The notes beneath the pieces are model-generated. The model saw only the letters and a program-made list of their open reading frames with translations. It ran no database searches and had not been told where the DNA came from. Positions 33,401 through 45,890 of a stretch of DNA of 64,000 bases are shown in pieces. Made by a program: the position numbers and the translations under genes. The DNA comes from Monocercomonoides exilis (Eukaryota > Preaxostyla > Oxymonadida > Polymastigidae). The first letter of the stretch is position 1; every line of letters starts with the position of its first letter. The DNA lies in contig LSRY02000037.1 of NCBI GenBank assembly GCA_001643675.2, positions 310,001-374,000 of the forward strand, read 5' to 3'.

Positions 33401-35188
33401 TTGCTTTGACCATAAACCGTAAAAGTGTTGATTCTACAATCAAAACTATTTGTTTCGATTATCGTTCCCGAAGATACTTCCACATTGGGAACCAAGTCTG
33501 GAATAAGTTGAGTCAAACAATGGCTAATAGTGTTGCACGGATGGCCTTTATCCAGTCCACATGCATATGTGTCTATGCCTTTTGGTTGCGAATTAATTGT
33601 AGAAACAAATCTCACATTTCCAAAATCATTGCGAAGCCAATCACTTTTGTCAACAATTTTTAAATAATCCAAGCTGACTCTGTTTGATGTTTTCCTGGTA
33701 GAATAACAGGTGGAATCAATGTTGTTTTTTGTAGATCTATCAAGCGTAATATCATGCCCACCTCTCATGCATATATTATCGTGAAAAAAACAGTAATAAA
33801 ATAATATCCCTTCATTATTGGAATTGATATGTTGGTAAACAGCACCTCCTCCGCACATTGAATAACATTTGCAGAATTGGCAGTTTGAGATAATAACTTT
33901 ATCCACAGATGTCCAATGAATTACTGCCCCTCCTGCCCCACTATCAGTGTTATTACATTGGCAGTTATGAAAAAAGGAATTAATAACGCACTCTTTCTGT
34001 TTTTCTGTTTTTGTTGATAAAAGATCAATTGCACCTCCTTCATCTTTAGAAGTGCAGTTGTTAAATCGACAGCAGTTGATTAGAGATTGTTCATAAACAT
34101 TTTCAATCATTATTCCTCCACCACCCAAATATGTGGTTGCTGCTGCAGAGCATTGAACAAATAAAGAATGAAGCACAACGCATTCAGCGATTTTCAATGC
34201 ATATAATCCACCTCCATTTGTTGAAGAAGCATTGCATCTCACAAATGATGAATTCTCAATAGTCAGAATGGCATTTGCATTGTCATGAACATAAAGGGCA
34301 CCTCCTTGTGGTGCTTTGCAATCAACCCACTCGCATGATAAAAATGTTTGACTTTCTGTTGTATCCATTCGTTCTTTTTTCTGAAGGTTATTCATTTCTC
34401 TCTTCACACAGCTTATTGATGCGTTTTTGCAGACAAATTCCTGAGAAGAATACGATCCACTCGAAATCCCTCCTTCAAAGACATTCACACACGAAAAAAT
34501 AAGGCAGTTCTCCATAGAACTCCGAAAACATGAATGTTCCGCAAAATGATCACTATTCGCATCATATTTCACAGACATGTTCCTGAAGGCACAGTTATTA
34601 AGCTGCTCACTTTTGCTCCTTCCAGACAATAAGAAATAATCTGAAGCTGAAATCGCCAGATCAGTAATGACAGAATTGCTCAAAATAGCAATATTTGAAT
34701 CATCAGAAGAAAATACGAGACTTCTGGAACAAAGACTCTTTTGGGGGATCAAAGTCAAATTCACCATGTTAATTGCCCCACTTTGTAAAAGAAACGGAGA
34801 TTCCGATTTTTGGTGGGAAATGCAGGAATCCAGTGTTGCACTTGATTTATCTGTTATTAACATCAACGATGAAGACAATTGTTCAAATGCCAAATTTTCG
34901 AATCCAATCGAAGAATTGGAAAAATGTAAAAATGTATTAACAACTGTAACTATTTTTGGCTTCAATTTTTCTATTCTAGAGAACGTATTCTGTTTAAACA
35001 AATAATTGTTATCGAACTTGGATTGAAATTGTGCTTCATTTGAAATTATTTGACCAAAATAAACACAATTAATGAAAAACATAAAAATTCGAAAGAATAC
35101 CTTTGTTTTCTAATGTGGCACTTCCAGAGACATATTGTGCTACAAATGCCTTTCCAAGAATCAAACATGCAAAAAGGAGCAAATGCAT
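27424..35188 (-). CDS. Giant beta-helix receptor with one membrane segment and a degenerate kinase domain
   Basis: Two exons: 35188-35101 and 35033-27424, intron 67 nt (GTATTC...GAAG), phase 1; 2565 residues. Exon 1 gives a signal peptide (MHLLLFACLILGKAFVA). Residues 60-2050 are a Ser/Asn-rich ectodomain with many GGAI/GGGIF and CxFxxC-type turns typical of right-handed parallel beta-helix (Pmp-like) repeats. Four modules with CG-x4-5-PC (CGLDKGHPC, CGIAQFPC, CGFSDYPC, CGEFNMPC) recur every 340-390 residues. A membrane segment lies near 2113-2138 (LLMVIIMAIVLLMVLVALIV) followed by RWRKQKRR. The cytoplasmic part has an N-lobe-like stretch and, near 2430, RWKAPE (the APE motif) and a C-lobe with FSIGMMVWECVTLKMPFGEY. 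HRD and DFG motifs are not evident, so it is likely a pseudokinase. This architecture is a known expanded family in oxymonads; ligand unknown. Confidence 0.85.
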
Positions 35189-37130
35189 TCTCGAATGGAA
35201 TGATAATCAATTTTGAGTTGAAAATTTTTATTTTTTTCCGGATGATCAAATCGAAATAAATAATGGTTTTTAACACAATTGGAAATCAAAAAGGATTTCT
35301 TTCAGCAATCATTTTGAGAGCATGTGAAAGACATCTGAGGAACTTTCAATGCAACGCCATTCCTTAGGTTACGATCAGCCATGAATCGGTATCTGCTGTT
35401 TCAGGTGAAAATTTTTCATATCAAAAAACAAAAAATTAAAAGGATGAAGTTTGAAAAAAATGAACAATAATAAAAAAGAAAAGCAAAATCTGGGGTATGA
35501 AATATATTCATATTAATATATCACAAATAAAATAAGAACCAATCTTGCATCACTTGTGAATCAACAAGAAAATATTATTATTTCTGAAAATATTTGGTTT
35601 TTCAGAAAAAGTGGAATTCTTCATGTTTGTGGCATTGGTTATGTTGAACATAAAAAAAGAAACTCATTAAACAGAAATATCTGTCCAATAAAGGAACAAA
35701 AAGTTGAAACTTCTATTTCAAAACACATACCCTCAAAAATTACTCTTTGAAAAGGTGTTGTTTCAAATTGTAAAATGTCTCCTCTCCCAACGCAATTAAA
35801 TGGAGAGTCCTTCTTCACCAGTTGTTCCAATCTTCGCTGAAAATATAAGGTGACAATCTTTCTTCATCGTTCTGTTTTTGTTATTACAAGTGTTCATCCA
35901 ACCTCTCTTTCTTCTTCCTCTTCTCTCTTTTTCTCATCTTCTTTTCATTTGACCTTTCTCCCTGACAGATTTCTATTCTTTCCCTCAATCCTATTCCACA
36001 ATTTCTCTTCCTTTTCTCTCTCTCTCTCTCTCTTCCCTTCTCTTTTTTTTTCTCATACTTCTCAATCATTATAAATAAATTCATCTTTTCCTTCAACTGT
36101 AATCTTTTTTCTGCCCAAACCTCAAACACCAAATCTCCTCTTCTTCAAAAATATCTTTTGGGGAGTAATTCATCATCATCCCCTCCTTCAAACTTTCTCT
36201 TCATTTTCTCTTTTCTCCATTATTCCTTTCACGCTCTCTCCTATTTCACCTTGTTGCATCGCTTCTCCAGCTTCTTCACCCTAAACATCCAAATGCATTC
36301 TTCTCCTTTATTCGTCATTCGCTTTTTTTCTCTTTCTTTTTTCTTTTTCATCCATTTTGGGGAGCACCAGATGTTTGACATTCAAAAATAAACATCTGTT
36401 TATTTTCTGCGAAATGAAACTTTTTAGAGAACGTTTGTACTGATGGAGAGGAGATGTTTCGTGAAACCTTCTCTGTAAACATTCTTGAAAAAAAATAAAA
36501 ATAAAAATAAAAATAATTTTTCTATTTATTTTGTTATTATAATTCAAAAAAAAAAACATTTTCCAAAAAATAATCAAAAAAAAAAAAAAATAAAATAAAA
36601 TAAATCAAAAAGTTTTCTATTTTTTCAATTCTGAAATTTTTTCATCATTCAAAAAAATCAATATTTTCTGCAAACAAACACTTGCACATTTTGACCTTCT
36701 TCATTAGCCAAGCACTTCCATTGCGAAATATCAACAATCCCATTTGCCTATTCTCCCTTCTCAATCTCTTGTTCCTCTCTTTCCGTTCTGCATTTGCCCT
36801 GCTTCAATCTCTTTCCTTCTTCCTCCAAATAACCTCATCCTTTCATTCTCTTTTCCATCTTCTTCTTTTTCCTGTCTATCATTGCTCGCTTTCAATTCCT
36901 CCAATAACGTTGTCTTTTCTTCCCAAACAAAGCCTTCCAATGCATAATCTTTCAACATTAGTGCCTTTTCTGATCAATTGCATGCCTTTGAATAAAATCT
37001 GGTATGTCTCCAAAATGCCTCTTGTTGAAATACCTAAAAAGGAAAAGACAATGTGAAAGCGAATGGCACAGAACAAATGAATAAAAAATTCAAACATCTC
37101 AACATATGTAGAGTGGTTGATGTCCAACTA
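35189..37130 (-). pseudogene. Decayed charged/coiled-coil gene on the minus strand
   Basis: Coding-like pieces occur in order on the minus strand: 36958-36780 (TTLLEELKASNDRQEKEEDG), 36235-36150 (KRKFEGGDDDELLPKRYF), 36130-35884 (RLQLKEKMN, then a very basic stretch), and 35837-35742 (RRLEQLVKKDSPFNCVGRGD then FETTPFQRVIFEG). The last is bounded by a good acceptor (TATTTTCAG) and donor (GTATGTG). Its continuation could be near 35405 (ACAG then DTDSWLIVT stop, or a shifted frame). Frames change between pieces and no complete model could be made. It may be a genuine multi-exon gene with an exon I failed to place, or a pseudogene. Pyrimidine-rich tracts (CT)n at about 36015-36035 are the complement of its Arg/Glu codons. 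Confidence 0.35.
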
Positions 37131-38522
37131 ATGTTCCAAACTTTATTTTTCAATTCAAAGTAGCCAATGCATTTTAAACAAATTCAAAAAGATTACAATG
37201 AAAATGGCAGCACGTTCAACAAAGAATGAAGGCTTTGATTGAATTGAATGTTATTTTTGTGAAACTGTCGAAATCGCTGTTATCCTTTTGGTTTCGCCTA
37301 GCAAGGCAAATGAATGCATAAACTATCAAGATCATGTTGCACAAAAAATGGTGGAGCCTTCAAGTGCACCCTTAAAAGCTATCTGATAAATGCTGTGTTT
37401 TGTGGATGAAATCGATATCTCTTCCATTGTTTGCAACATTTTGACTCTGACAAATAAAAGAGGGACGGCCATTGAACTAGGTGTTGGATGTTTTGTTTTT
37501 CTTCCGAATACCGATTGTTCGTGTCGTTGAGCTGCGCTGGTTGAATTATGATTTGGCGATTTTCCTTCCATTCGAAAAAGCCTGGTTTGCAATCCTTTTT
37601 GCTTCTGCAGCTCCATCATAAAAAAGAGCAAAATAATTTATGCCCTTTCTTTTTCGATGCTACTCCAAAAATAAGATTTTATTTGGAATTTACAGTTATC
37701 AAATCATCTATTATGGTTGAAATAGAAAAAATGGGGCGAAATATGTTGTTTTATAAATTTTGTTCCATTCTACACTTACAAATTTTTTTTCATTTGCATT
37801 CATTTTCTTCATTATTATACATGGGAATGAAAGACTTATAATGATATTGTTAAAGAAAAAGAATGGATCAAATCGTTGTTTTTTTCATAAATGAAAAAAT
37901 TTTGCCCCAAATGAGATTTGACAATATATTAATTCAATTTCACAAACTTTGTATAAAGCATATATGAGTGACTATTTCTCTTCCATCTTTTGACTCATTA
38001 TGTCCTTCTTTTACTTTTTTTTAGTATTATTCTAATTATGAACTTTCGATGGAAATTTTCAAAAAATGAAATACTCATGGTTTGAATATTTCATGTGAAA
38101 CGATTATTTCTCTGTTTATACTTGTTATGAAATAGTGATTTTGCACAATAAAAATTTTAGAGTTAGCCTTGGTTGCATATTAATAAATTGATGGTTAGGT
38201 CAGTAAGGAGTATTTTTTCTCGTCAGGATGAAATAATCTTTCATCTCACGATAAAGAAGATAGAAAATTTTCAATATAACATTAAAAAATTGTTCAACTG
38301 TTTTCAATAATGTCTTTTTTAATTTTTACGTTTTTCAATTCCTCTTTTTAGATAGACAATAATTATAACAATACTTAAACTTCGAAATATTCTTTTTCAA
38401 TTTTTAGCTCTCATTGAAGGAAAGTTGTTTGGTTTGCGTTGTTTGTAACATGCCAATTGACTGTTTTTATGCTTTTTTCAGTGCATCGATTGAAATAGTC
38501 GAAAATGTGAAAAAGCTGGATT
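37131..38522. other. AT-rich spacer with one coding-like remnant
   Basis: A minus-strand frame at 37631-37332 (LFRMEGKSPNHNSTSAAQRH) has non-AT-driven codons but no recognisable domain or splice partners. The rest holds nothing I can name. Confidence 0.35.
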
Positions 38523-39490
38523 GGGTCATATTGTTATGAGTACCTATATTTTTTATTGGTACATAAAATTTTCTGGTTTTTTAAAGCATTTGCAAATAAA
38601 GAAAAATAAACAGAAACCTTTAAAACATCATTATTTACTATTTCCAAGAATATTTTTTCACTTTCACCATTTTGCTAAAAAGATCTTGAAATTTTTATTT
38701 TACAAATGCGATCAAAGACATGCTCGTATTTCCACGAGCCTTTGAATTTGATAGTTTTTCTTGTTGATGTTGTTATTAAACTTTTCTTTTTTATATTTTT
38801 GGTTATTTGAAAACAATGAGAACTCTTTTTTTTTCTATAGATTTCACACCTCACCATTTTTTAGTAAAACTGAAATATAAACATAGCCAATATTATTTTC
38901 TTTTATTTCTCATGTTCAAATTATGCACTATTTCGTATAATATCATATAATAAAGTTATAATATTTTAAATATTTATGTCTGACTAGTTTAACACGAAAA
39001 ACAAAATATCAACTTTTTCATTTTGTGTGCCAAATGTTTTTTGTTAAATATTTTCTCCATATTGCATATTTGAAACAAATAATAATACATTATTCTAACA
39101 TAAGAAAAAGGAGAAAATAATATTGGCTATGTTTATATTTCAGTTTTACTAAAAAATGGTGAGGTGTGAAATCTATAGAAAAAAAAAGAGTTCTCATTGT
39201 TTTCAAATAACCAAAAATATAAAAAAGAAAAGTTTAATAACAACATCAACAAGAAAAACTATCAAATTCAAAGGCTCGTGGAAATACGAGCATGTCTTTG
39301 ATCGCATTTGTAAAATAAAAATTTCAAGATCTTTTTAGCAAAATGGTGAAAGTGAAAAAATATTCTTGGAAATAGTAAATAATGATGTTTTAAAGGTTTC
39401 TGTTTATTTTTCTTTATTTGCAAATGCTTTAAAAAACCAGAAAATTTTATGTACCAATAAAAAATATAGGTACTCATAACAATATGACCC
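38523..39490. mobile_element. Foldback (hairpin) element 2, two 379-nt arms
   Basis: The arm 38523-38901 is repeated inverted at 39112-39490 with no mismatch noticed, around a 210-nt AT-rich spacer. Tips read GGGTCATATTGTTATGAGTA then TTTTTATTGGTAC, with the same layout as foldback element 1 and the pogo-like terminal repeat. Flanks are TT on the left and TA on the right. The identical 60-codon frame present in both arms is a symmetry artefact, not a gene. Confidence 0.85.
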
Positions 39491-42200
39491 TATCTTTCTT
39501 CTGGGCTGAATATTCAATAAGAAAAACAAATTCAAATGGAAACTGTGCAAAATGAAAAAATTTGGTGAGATAATTCGCGAATATGTTGTTTAAACGTTTG
39601 ATATAAGTTCTTATTAATGTATTTTTATTGCAGGAAAACAGGCACAAACGGAATAAAATATGGATATTGACTTCAGCAAAGCACTGAAGGTTTGCTGTTT
39701 CTTTTTCAGAAGTGATTATTATTTTTTTTCATTCAGATTTCATTAAAGCTAAGGATTAGATGGCTTTGAAGAAGAAAGAGAAAAGTTGGAAGAAAAATAG
39801 GGCTATAATTTAATCTTGACCTTTTTCTTTTTTCCATGCTTTTAGCTTTACACAAGCCTGTGATAAATAAAAAATAACCAGAAATGTTTGAAATGTTTTT
39901 ATTTCCTTATTCAATATTTTTTTTTCAATATTTCTTGTTTGACAAAAAGATCGAGGATTATAACAATTTTATGGTTTGATCATTGACTTGCTGCTATTCC
40001 AGCGAATATTTTTTATATGAAGTTTTCAGCTTTCATATCATAATACATTGTTTCTTTTTTATAAGTTAAACTTGTTTAAAACTTTCTCAACTTGTTTTTT
40101 TAACACATTTTCTCATTTCACACATTTTTTCAAAAAACATAATTTCAGAGATATGTATTCATATGTTTTAAAATTCTTTGAAATGAAATAAAAACAAATT
40201 TGTAATGAAATGATATCTCAAAGAAAAAACAACAAAATATTTGTATATGACGAACAATTGGGACAAAATATTGCACTTCATGCTTTTTCATTAAAAATTT
40301 ATGCACTTTTCACTGACTATTTTATATCAAAAAACACAATATAAATATGTTCATTTTTTGACATACGTAAAATATTGGAAATTTTATTGTTTTGATTTCA
40401 ACGATGCCTGCTTCAGGATTTGAAAATCAAATTTATTTCAAAATCTGAGAAAGCGAAATAAAGTCATGAGTGAAACAATTTTTCAATGCCCTGTGCAAAA
40501 AAAGCTTGAAAGTTCATATTTTTCCCCAATTCTCAGATCAAAATTTTTAAATGTTCTGCCATTTCGCTTCAAATTCTTGTTCAATTCTTTTTCTCTTCAG
40601 GATTAAATAAAAATATACAATAAATAACACCTTGTTTTTATTTTTAACATGCTAAAAATTTACACAAATTCATATTTGTTCCGAAAATAGTGTTTTATGC
40701 AAAAACAGTGAAATGAGAAAATTTGGTCAAAAATTTAATTGAAAAAGTCAAAAACAAGTTATAATAATTATATAGGAATGTAGAATTGTAATGCTGTAGC
40801 TTAAAACGTTCGGTATGAAATATTGGCTTCACAGCCAGCAAGCCTTTGATCTGGGAACTAAAATTATAAAAATCTTTATTATTTTTTCGAATATAAAAAT
40901 TAACAAAAAATAAAAAGAACAGAAAGTTGTAAATAATTGTGATAAAATTATTTGTGTATTTTTTTGTTTCAAACCTTTGCTATGCTCGAAAAAAGCTTCA
41001 GAAAGTTTCAAAAAAAACAGGGTTGAGAAAAAATTTTGATGTCAAGATAAAATATGCACCCTACTAATAGATGAAATTCAAGAAATTTTAAATGTGTATA
41101 GAATCGGTCTTTGGAGAAGAATTAATTTTTAAAGAAAGATTATTTTTTGTGAAAGAAGGGGAAGTTAAAGAATAATAGACAAAATGTAAAAGAGATTTAC
41201 ACATGATTTGTATTTTTTTGTTGGAAAGAGAGAAAGAGATTGAGCTGAAAGTGAAAAGAATTCAGATGTTTCTCCTCTGCAGAAGAAAAAGGGATAGAAG
41301 AAGAAATTTCAGTGAATTTCTCCGTTGATATTTATTGACACTCATCTTCTCAATCTTCATTCATCTCAGTCAATCCATTCATCTTCTTCATCTTCTTCAG
41401 ACACATCATCATTTCATACAGCTTCTTCTTCATTATCATCATTCACCTTATCTGATTTAATATCTTTAAATTTTGCGTCTTCACAAGAGATTGTTGGAAA
41501 ATTAAAGAAAAGGATTTTTGAAGAAATGAAACAGGAATAGAAATGAGAAGAAAATTAAAAAGAAAACAAAGAGAATTAAGACAGTTTAGAGAGTGAAGAG
41601 AGCATGACGAATGGGAATAAGGTTTAGAGAATTGAAGGGATTAATTATTGAATGAAAAGAAGAAAATATTTGGATAATAAATTTGAGTTGAAAGTTTGAT
41701 TTGAGAAAAGATCTATGAAGACAGCAGAGATAAGAAGAAAAAAGATTATTGATTGGTTCAGAAGATTGATTTTAAAATGTGCAAATATAATGATAATAAT
41801 TCATAAATTTTCATTTGATGTTGATTATTTTCATTTCTTCCAAATCAAGTCTTGTCAAAGCAACATTTTCAAGTTTTGAAACGAAAGTCTATGATATTCC
41901 AAATGTTTTCATTTTGCAAAAGAATTATAACATTCTCACATTTGTTTTTTTTAAAAAGGGAGATGAAAATTGAAGACGAGATTGAAACAAGGAATTGAAG
42001 ACAAATATGCAAAAAAAGAAGTTATTTTGTAAAGCACAACTTGAGTATTAATCATGATTTTTCAAATAAAGATTAAAAAAAAAACAATAATGAAATTCAT
42101 ATGTATTTTCAATTTTGTCAAATCCACTGATGTTTTCGTCTTGCAAAATCATTTAATTCCTTATGGCTGAACTTAACTAAGTTGCAAGTTCATTCATCTC
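39491..42200. other. AT-rich spacer with a possible C-terminal exon remnant
   Basis: A Ser-rich forward frame at 41325-41540 ends LKKRIFEEMKQE stop and could be a last exon, but a TGA lies directly upstream in frame and no donor/acceptor chain supports it. The remaining sequence shows no gene. Confidence 0.35.
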
Positions 42201-42219
42201 ATGCTCACTTTGGTTTCAG

Positions 42220-43195
42220 TCTTCTCATCTTTTAATAACATCGATTATTGCTGGATCTGTTTTCCATATACCGCAATGCATCATCCGATGCCAAACACCC
42301 ACCACATTCTCCTTTCTCTTTTCTTCTCTTTCCTTACAAACAGCCTCTCCCCAATGAACTTGATGCTCATCGTCCCATCCGGCTGTATCATCCCTTCTTC
42401 AACAGGCTTCCCCACAATCCGCTCCCGCTCTGCAACAGCTCCACCAGCACCCCTGTCACAGTCATCGTAACCAGATAGTCCCGCAAGCTTCCATTCGAAC
42501 TTTCATCGGTCAACCTCAAAAACCTTTCGTGCAGCGATTCCCTATCCAAAAAATACCCCTCTTCTTATTCCTCTTCTTCCTCGTTCTTCAATCACTTCTT
42601 CTTCTTTTTCTTTGTCACCTTCATCATCACGGTCATCATCCTCTTCCTCTTCCTCTTCCTTCTCCAAATCTATCGAACTTCCTTCTCTCCCTGACTCCTC
42701 ATTTGTTTCCAAATCATTCGTTGAAATTTCTGCCTGTTTCTCATCTTTCTCCGCTCTATCTGAACTTCCATCTGAAGTTTTGTCCTACGACCCATCTGCA
42801 GCTTCTGCTGCTCTCCTGTTCTCCTGTTGGATACCATTGGATGACGAAGAACCGCACACTTCTGGTTCCACTGAATGCTGCTTGTCTGCCTCTGCTTTGG
42901 TTTCTGCCTTCACAAACCTCAGCCGATTCAGCCCAAGCGCCTCCACAACCAGCAGAGCTATCTTTTCTTCCAGCTTCCTTAAGTTCTCTTTGATTCTCTC
43001 CACAAACTCTCTGTACGCTGTCGGATGCCCGCATTTCTCCTTATTCACATCACATCCCTCTCTCCTTCTATCTTCTTCTTCCTCTTTTCGCTCCTCCAGC
43101 ACCGCAAGTGTAATTTCTGCCGGCTTCAGAACCACATCCTCCATCCTCAGCCCTACTGCCGACAGCCCCTTCTCCACAATCTCCCCCAATTCACA
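42220..43195 (-). pseudogene. Kinase-like C-lobe protein, frameshifted
   Basis: The minus-strand frame 43189-42785 begins MGEIVEKGLSAVGLRMEDVV and continues through a Glu/Lys-rich segment. A second frame gives an acidic run to about 42540, then LRLTDESSNGSLRDYLVTMT (42505) and ERIVGKPVEEGMIQPDGTMS with IKFIGERLFV (about 42420-42330), then MWWVFGI. The order QPDGT, F(I)GxRLxV, then WWVxG resembles the linker and late C-lobe of oxymonad kinase-like proteins. At least two frame changes and several stops are present. Confidence 0.45.
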
Positions 43196-43235
43196 CTCTG
43201 CAACATCTCACCCCATAACATAGCCTTGAAGCTTC

Positions 43236-44184
43236 ACCACTAAATATTTTAAACTGAGACGATCGAAGAATGCAGCAGTGATCAGTTAAATTCATCAGAA
43301 GATCTATGGAATTGTGTTCACAACGGATTAATATCTGATTCCGAAATTCTTTCACATAGACAATAATAACAAAAGTGCCTGTATAACGGGGTGAACTGAA
43401 AACATCGCAGAAAGCTCCATATTGGAGGAGCACATAACACCTCCATCCACCACCGACCGCTGCTCCAAAACATTTTTATCAGAGACTACTGTGAATTTCC
43501 ATGTTCATGTTCTTTTTCAAAAGAAACCAAAATAGAAATTAACGTAGTTTTCTTCATTCATTCAGATTAACAAATATGGGTGTTTTTTTTTGATATCATA
43601 AAAAAAGATCAAAAATTGAAAAAATAAAATCTATTGTGGTATTTATTGATCAAATAACAAGAATTGATTTTACATGAGTATTGAGCATGTATTGACAAAA
43701 CATTTATTTGTTTTATTTATTTAAACAAAAATTCATACCTTTTTTTTATTTTTGGTTAAAAAGTATTTTTTGATCATGTTTAATAAAAATAAACCAAAAA
43801 ATAAATGAATAAAACTTCAGAAAAAAATAAAAGTTTCAACACAAACTTAACAATACCGACAATTGGAAAATAAAAACAAAATACATTGGAAAAGTTTTAA
43901 ATTTGAAAAAAAAATACTTTTTTTTTGTCTTTCAAAAAATGACAACAGTTTATCATCTTTAATTTCTTTGGCTTTTTTATCACAAAATCATCATTCCAGT
44001 CTCGTGATTGAGTGACTGGATGGAATTATGGAAAAGAAAATATTGTCAAGAATAACAGTTGATTCAAATTCTTCTATTTCTCTCTCTTCTCCTGATCTTA
44101 TCACTTATAGACTTCTCTCCATCCTCATTGTTCTTCGTACAAAATTCTCCATTATTGTTTCCTTGAAATTCTAATTCAACATAC
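43236..44184. other. AT-rich spacer, one MITE-like end
   Basis: At 43577 TGGGTGTTTTTTTTTGATAT resembles the right end (reverse complement) of the 4178-4437 MITE. No partner end identified. No gene. Confidence 0.35.
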
Positions 44185-45890
44185 TCACTCTATCGCTCCT
44201 TGATCACCAAAGGAATTCATTTCATTCATCTCTGCAGATTCCATCACATTCTTCTCTATCTGCTCTGTGTTGTCGCAAAATTCCAACACCATAAAGCTTT
44301 CCAAAATCTCTTCCATTGTGTCTGTCCAGGCAGCGCAGAAAGCTGTGCTTGCAAGAGATCTTTGCAATGGTGCCTGTAAACAGGATGAGCTGGTCATTCG
44401 CATCAAATTTCTCACCCGTTGCACACGACCCGCTATTCCAAATCGAGTTCTTATTCAGAGCATATAACAGGCTCGTGACCATATCCCGCGCCCCATATGA
44501 AAAAAACAGCGAGCATTCGATGTTCACAGACGGAATCTTCTTCTGCTACTCCTACTCTTGCTGCTGCTGCCTCTGGAACAAATTCATAACGTGCTGAGGG
44601 TTAGATGAAGGCCTTGGTGATGGTGAGCACAGAAAGCTGTCACGATGAGCACACGAAGAATTCTGTACATGTTGTGAGTATTGGATGACGTTAAGCTCCT
44701 CCATTTCCTCGTCTGCTCCTTCACTCCCATCAAACCTCCTTTGGCCCACAAACACTGCTAGCGCACCTTCCTCTCCTTCTCTTCCCGGATAGTCGACTCT
44801 TTGCCCCTTTTCCTTCTTCTTCTTCAACAGAAGCAATTATGATTGGCAGATCTCGTCAGTTTCTTCTTTTTCGTTCTTTTAAAATTGAACCAACTTCAGC
44901 TGAATATGTTTTGAGATTGTTCAAGAAGGAAGATCCATCTGTTTCATCTGAATTTGCAGCAATCGATGTGCCACTTCCATCGCTCTCAACCCTGTTCCTA
45001 TTCTTCCCATGCCACCCAATGTTGATGTCAATCTGCCAAATATCAAATCATTCCCTCCTTCTTCACCTCCATCTCTTCTGTTCGAAAGAAGGCTATTGCC
45101 CATCTTCTCCAGCTCTCCCATGTCGCCTCTATAGCCAGCTGTTCAGCAATACATCTTTCTTCCTTTTTCAGTTCGTATTCTACAAGATTTGCTATCTTCT
45201 CGCACCAATAAGCAAGCTTACTGTGTGAATTCTCCAGTGCTGCTGCAAGCTTCATACACTTCTTCCACGTTCAATATCTCTCTTTCTGTCGCTCCTTCCA
45301 CCTCCTTTTTCTTTTCTTCTTCTTCCTCTTATCAAACATTGATTCAGACTCATTTATGTATATTCATTGCCCCTATTCTCCACAGCTTTGAAATTATTTG
45401 CCCCTCTTCGAGTTGTGTTTTCTTTACTCTGTCTTTAACAACGACAGTCGAATCGTGTATCAATTTGAAGTATTGTGTTCTAATCACCTTTTTGGCAACT
45501 TCATCTTCTTTAAGCAAGACGTGTAAAACATGAGACAAAGAAGACGAAAGAGTTATCAATTGAGTAGACGGTGCAGGTGCATGTGATGCTGAAGATATTG
45601 TTTGGCGAATTTGAGTGGACGCGACATGGAGGATGATTGCGGTTATTTTGATTCCGATGATAGGGGATGAACAGAAGAGTCTTGAAGAGGTGGTGAAAGT
45701 GCTTCTGTCAACAGAGCAAACAAAAAAGCTGTCGCTGGCGAGTTTGAAAAGAGAGTTCTTCCATCGATTCCCCATAAATTCTGCAATGCCTTAAATATCA
45801 GATGCAGTAAAAAGCTCAAGGAGAGCAGAAGGTGGGAGCAAAGTTGGTTAAGAAAGTGCGCAGGAAAAATGATTGATAATTCCAACTCAG
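44185..45890 (-). pseudogene. Decayed helical-repeat-like gene on the minus strand
   Basis: Pieces in order on the minus strand: 45775-45350 (a 141-codon frame with SSSLSHVLHVLLKEDEVAKK and KLIHDSTVVVKDRVKKTQLE), 45255-45043 (AAALENSHSKLAYWCEKIAN), 45000-44925 (GLRAMEVAHRLLQIQMKQMD), 44836-44600 (PGREGEEGALAVFVGQRRFD), 44527-44380 (DMVTSLLYALNKNSIWNSGS) and 44360-44185 (FCAAWTDTMEEILESFMVLE to stop). Codon use is GC-richer than the surroundings, and amphipathic helices recur, suggesting an armadillo/HEAT-type protein. Stops and frame changes separate the pieces. Confidence 0.45.

Noticed and set aside
35046-35276. Small ORFs around the receptor start
   Set aside because: Explained by exon 1 (signal peptide) and the 67-nt intron of the receptor gene.
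38675-39338. Identical 60-codon frames in both arms of foldback 2
   Set aside because: Duplicated by symmetry only; AT-driven composition and no start context or domain.
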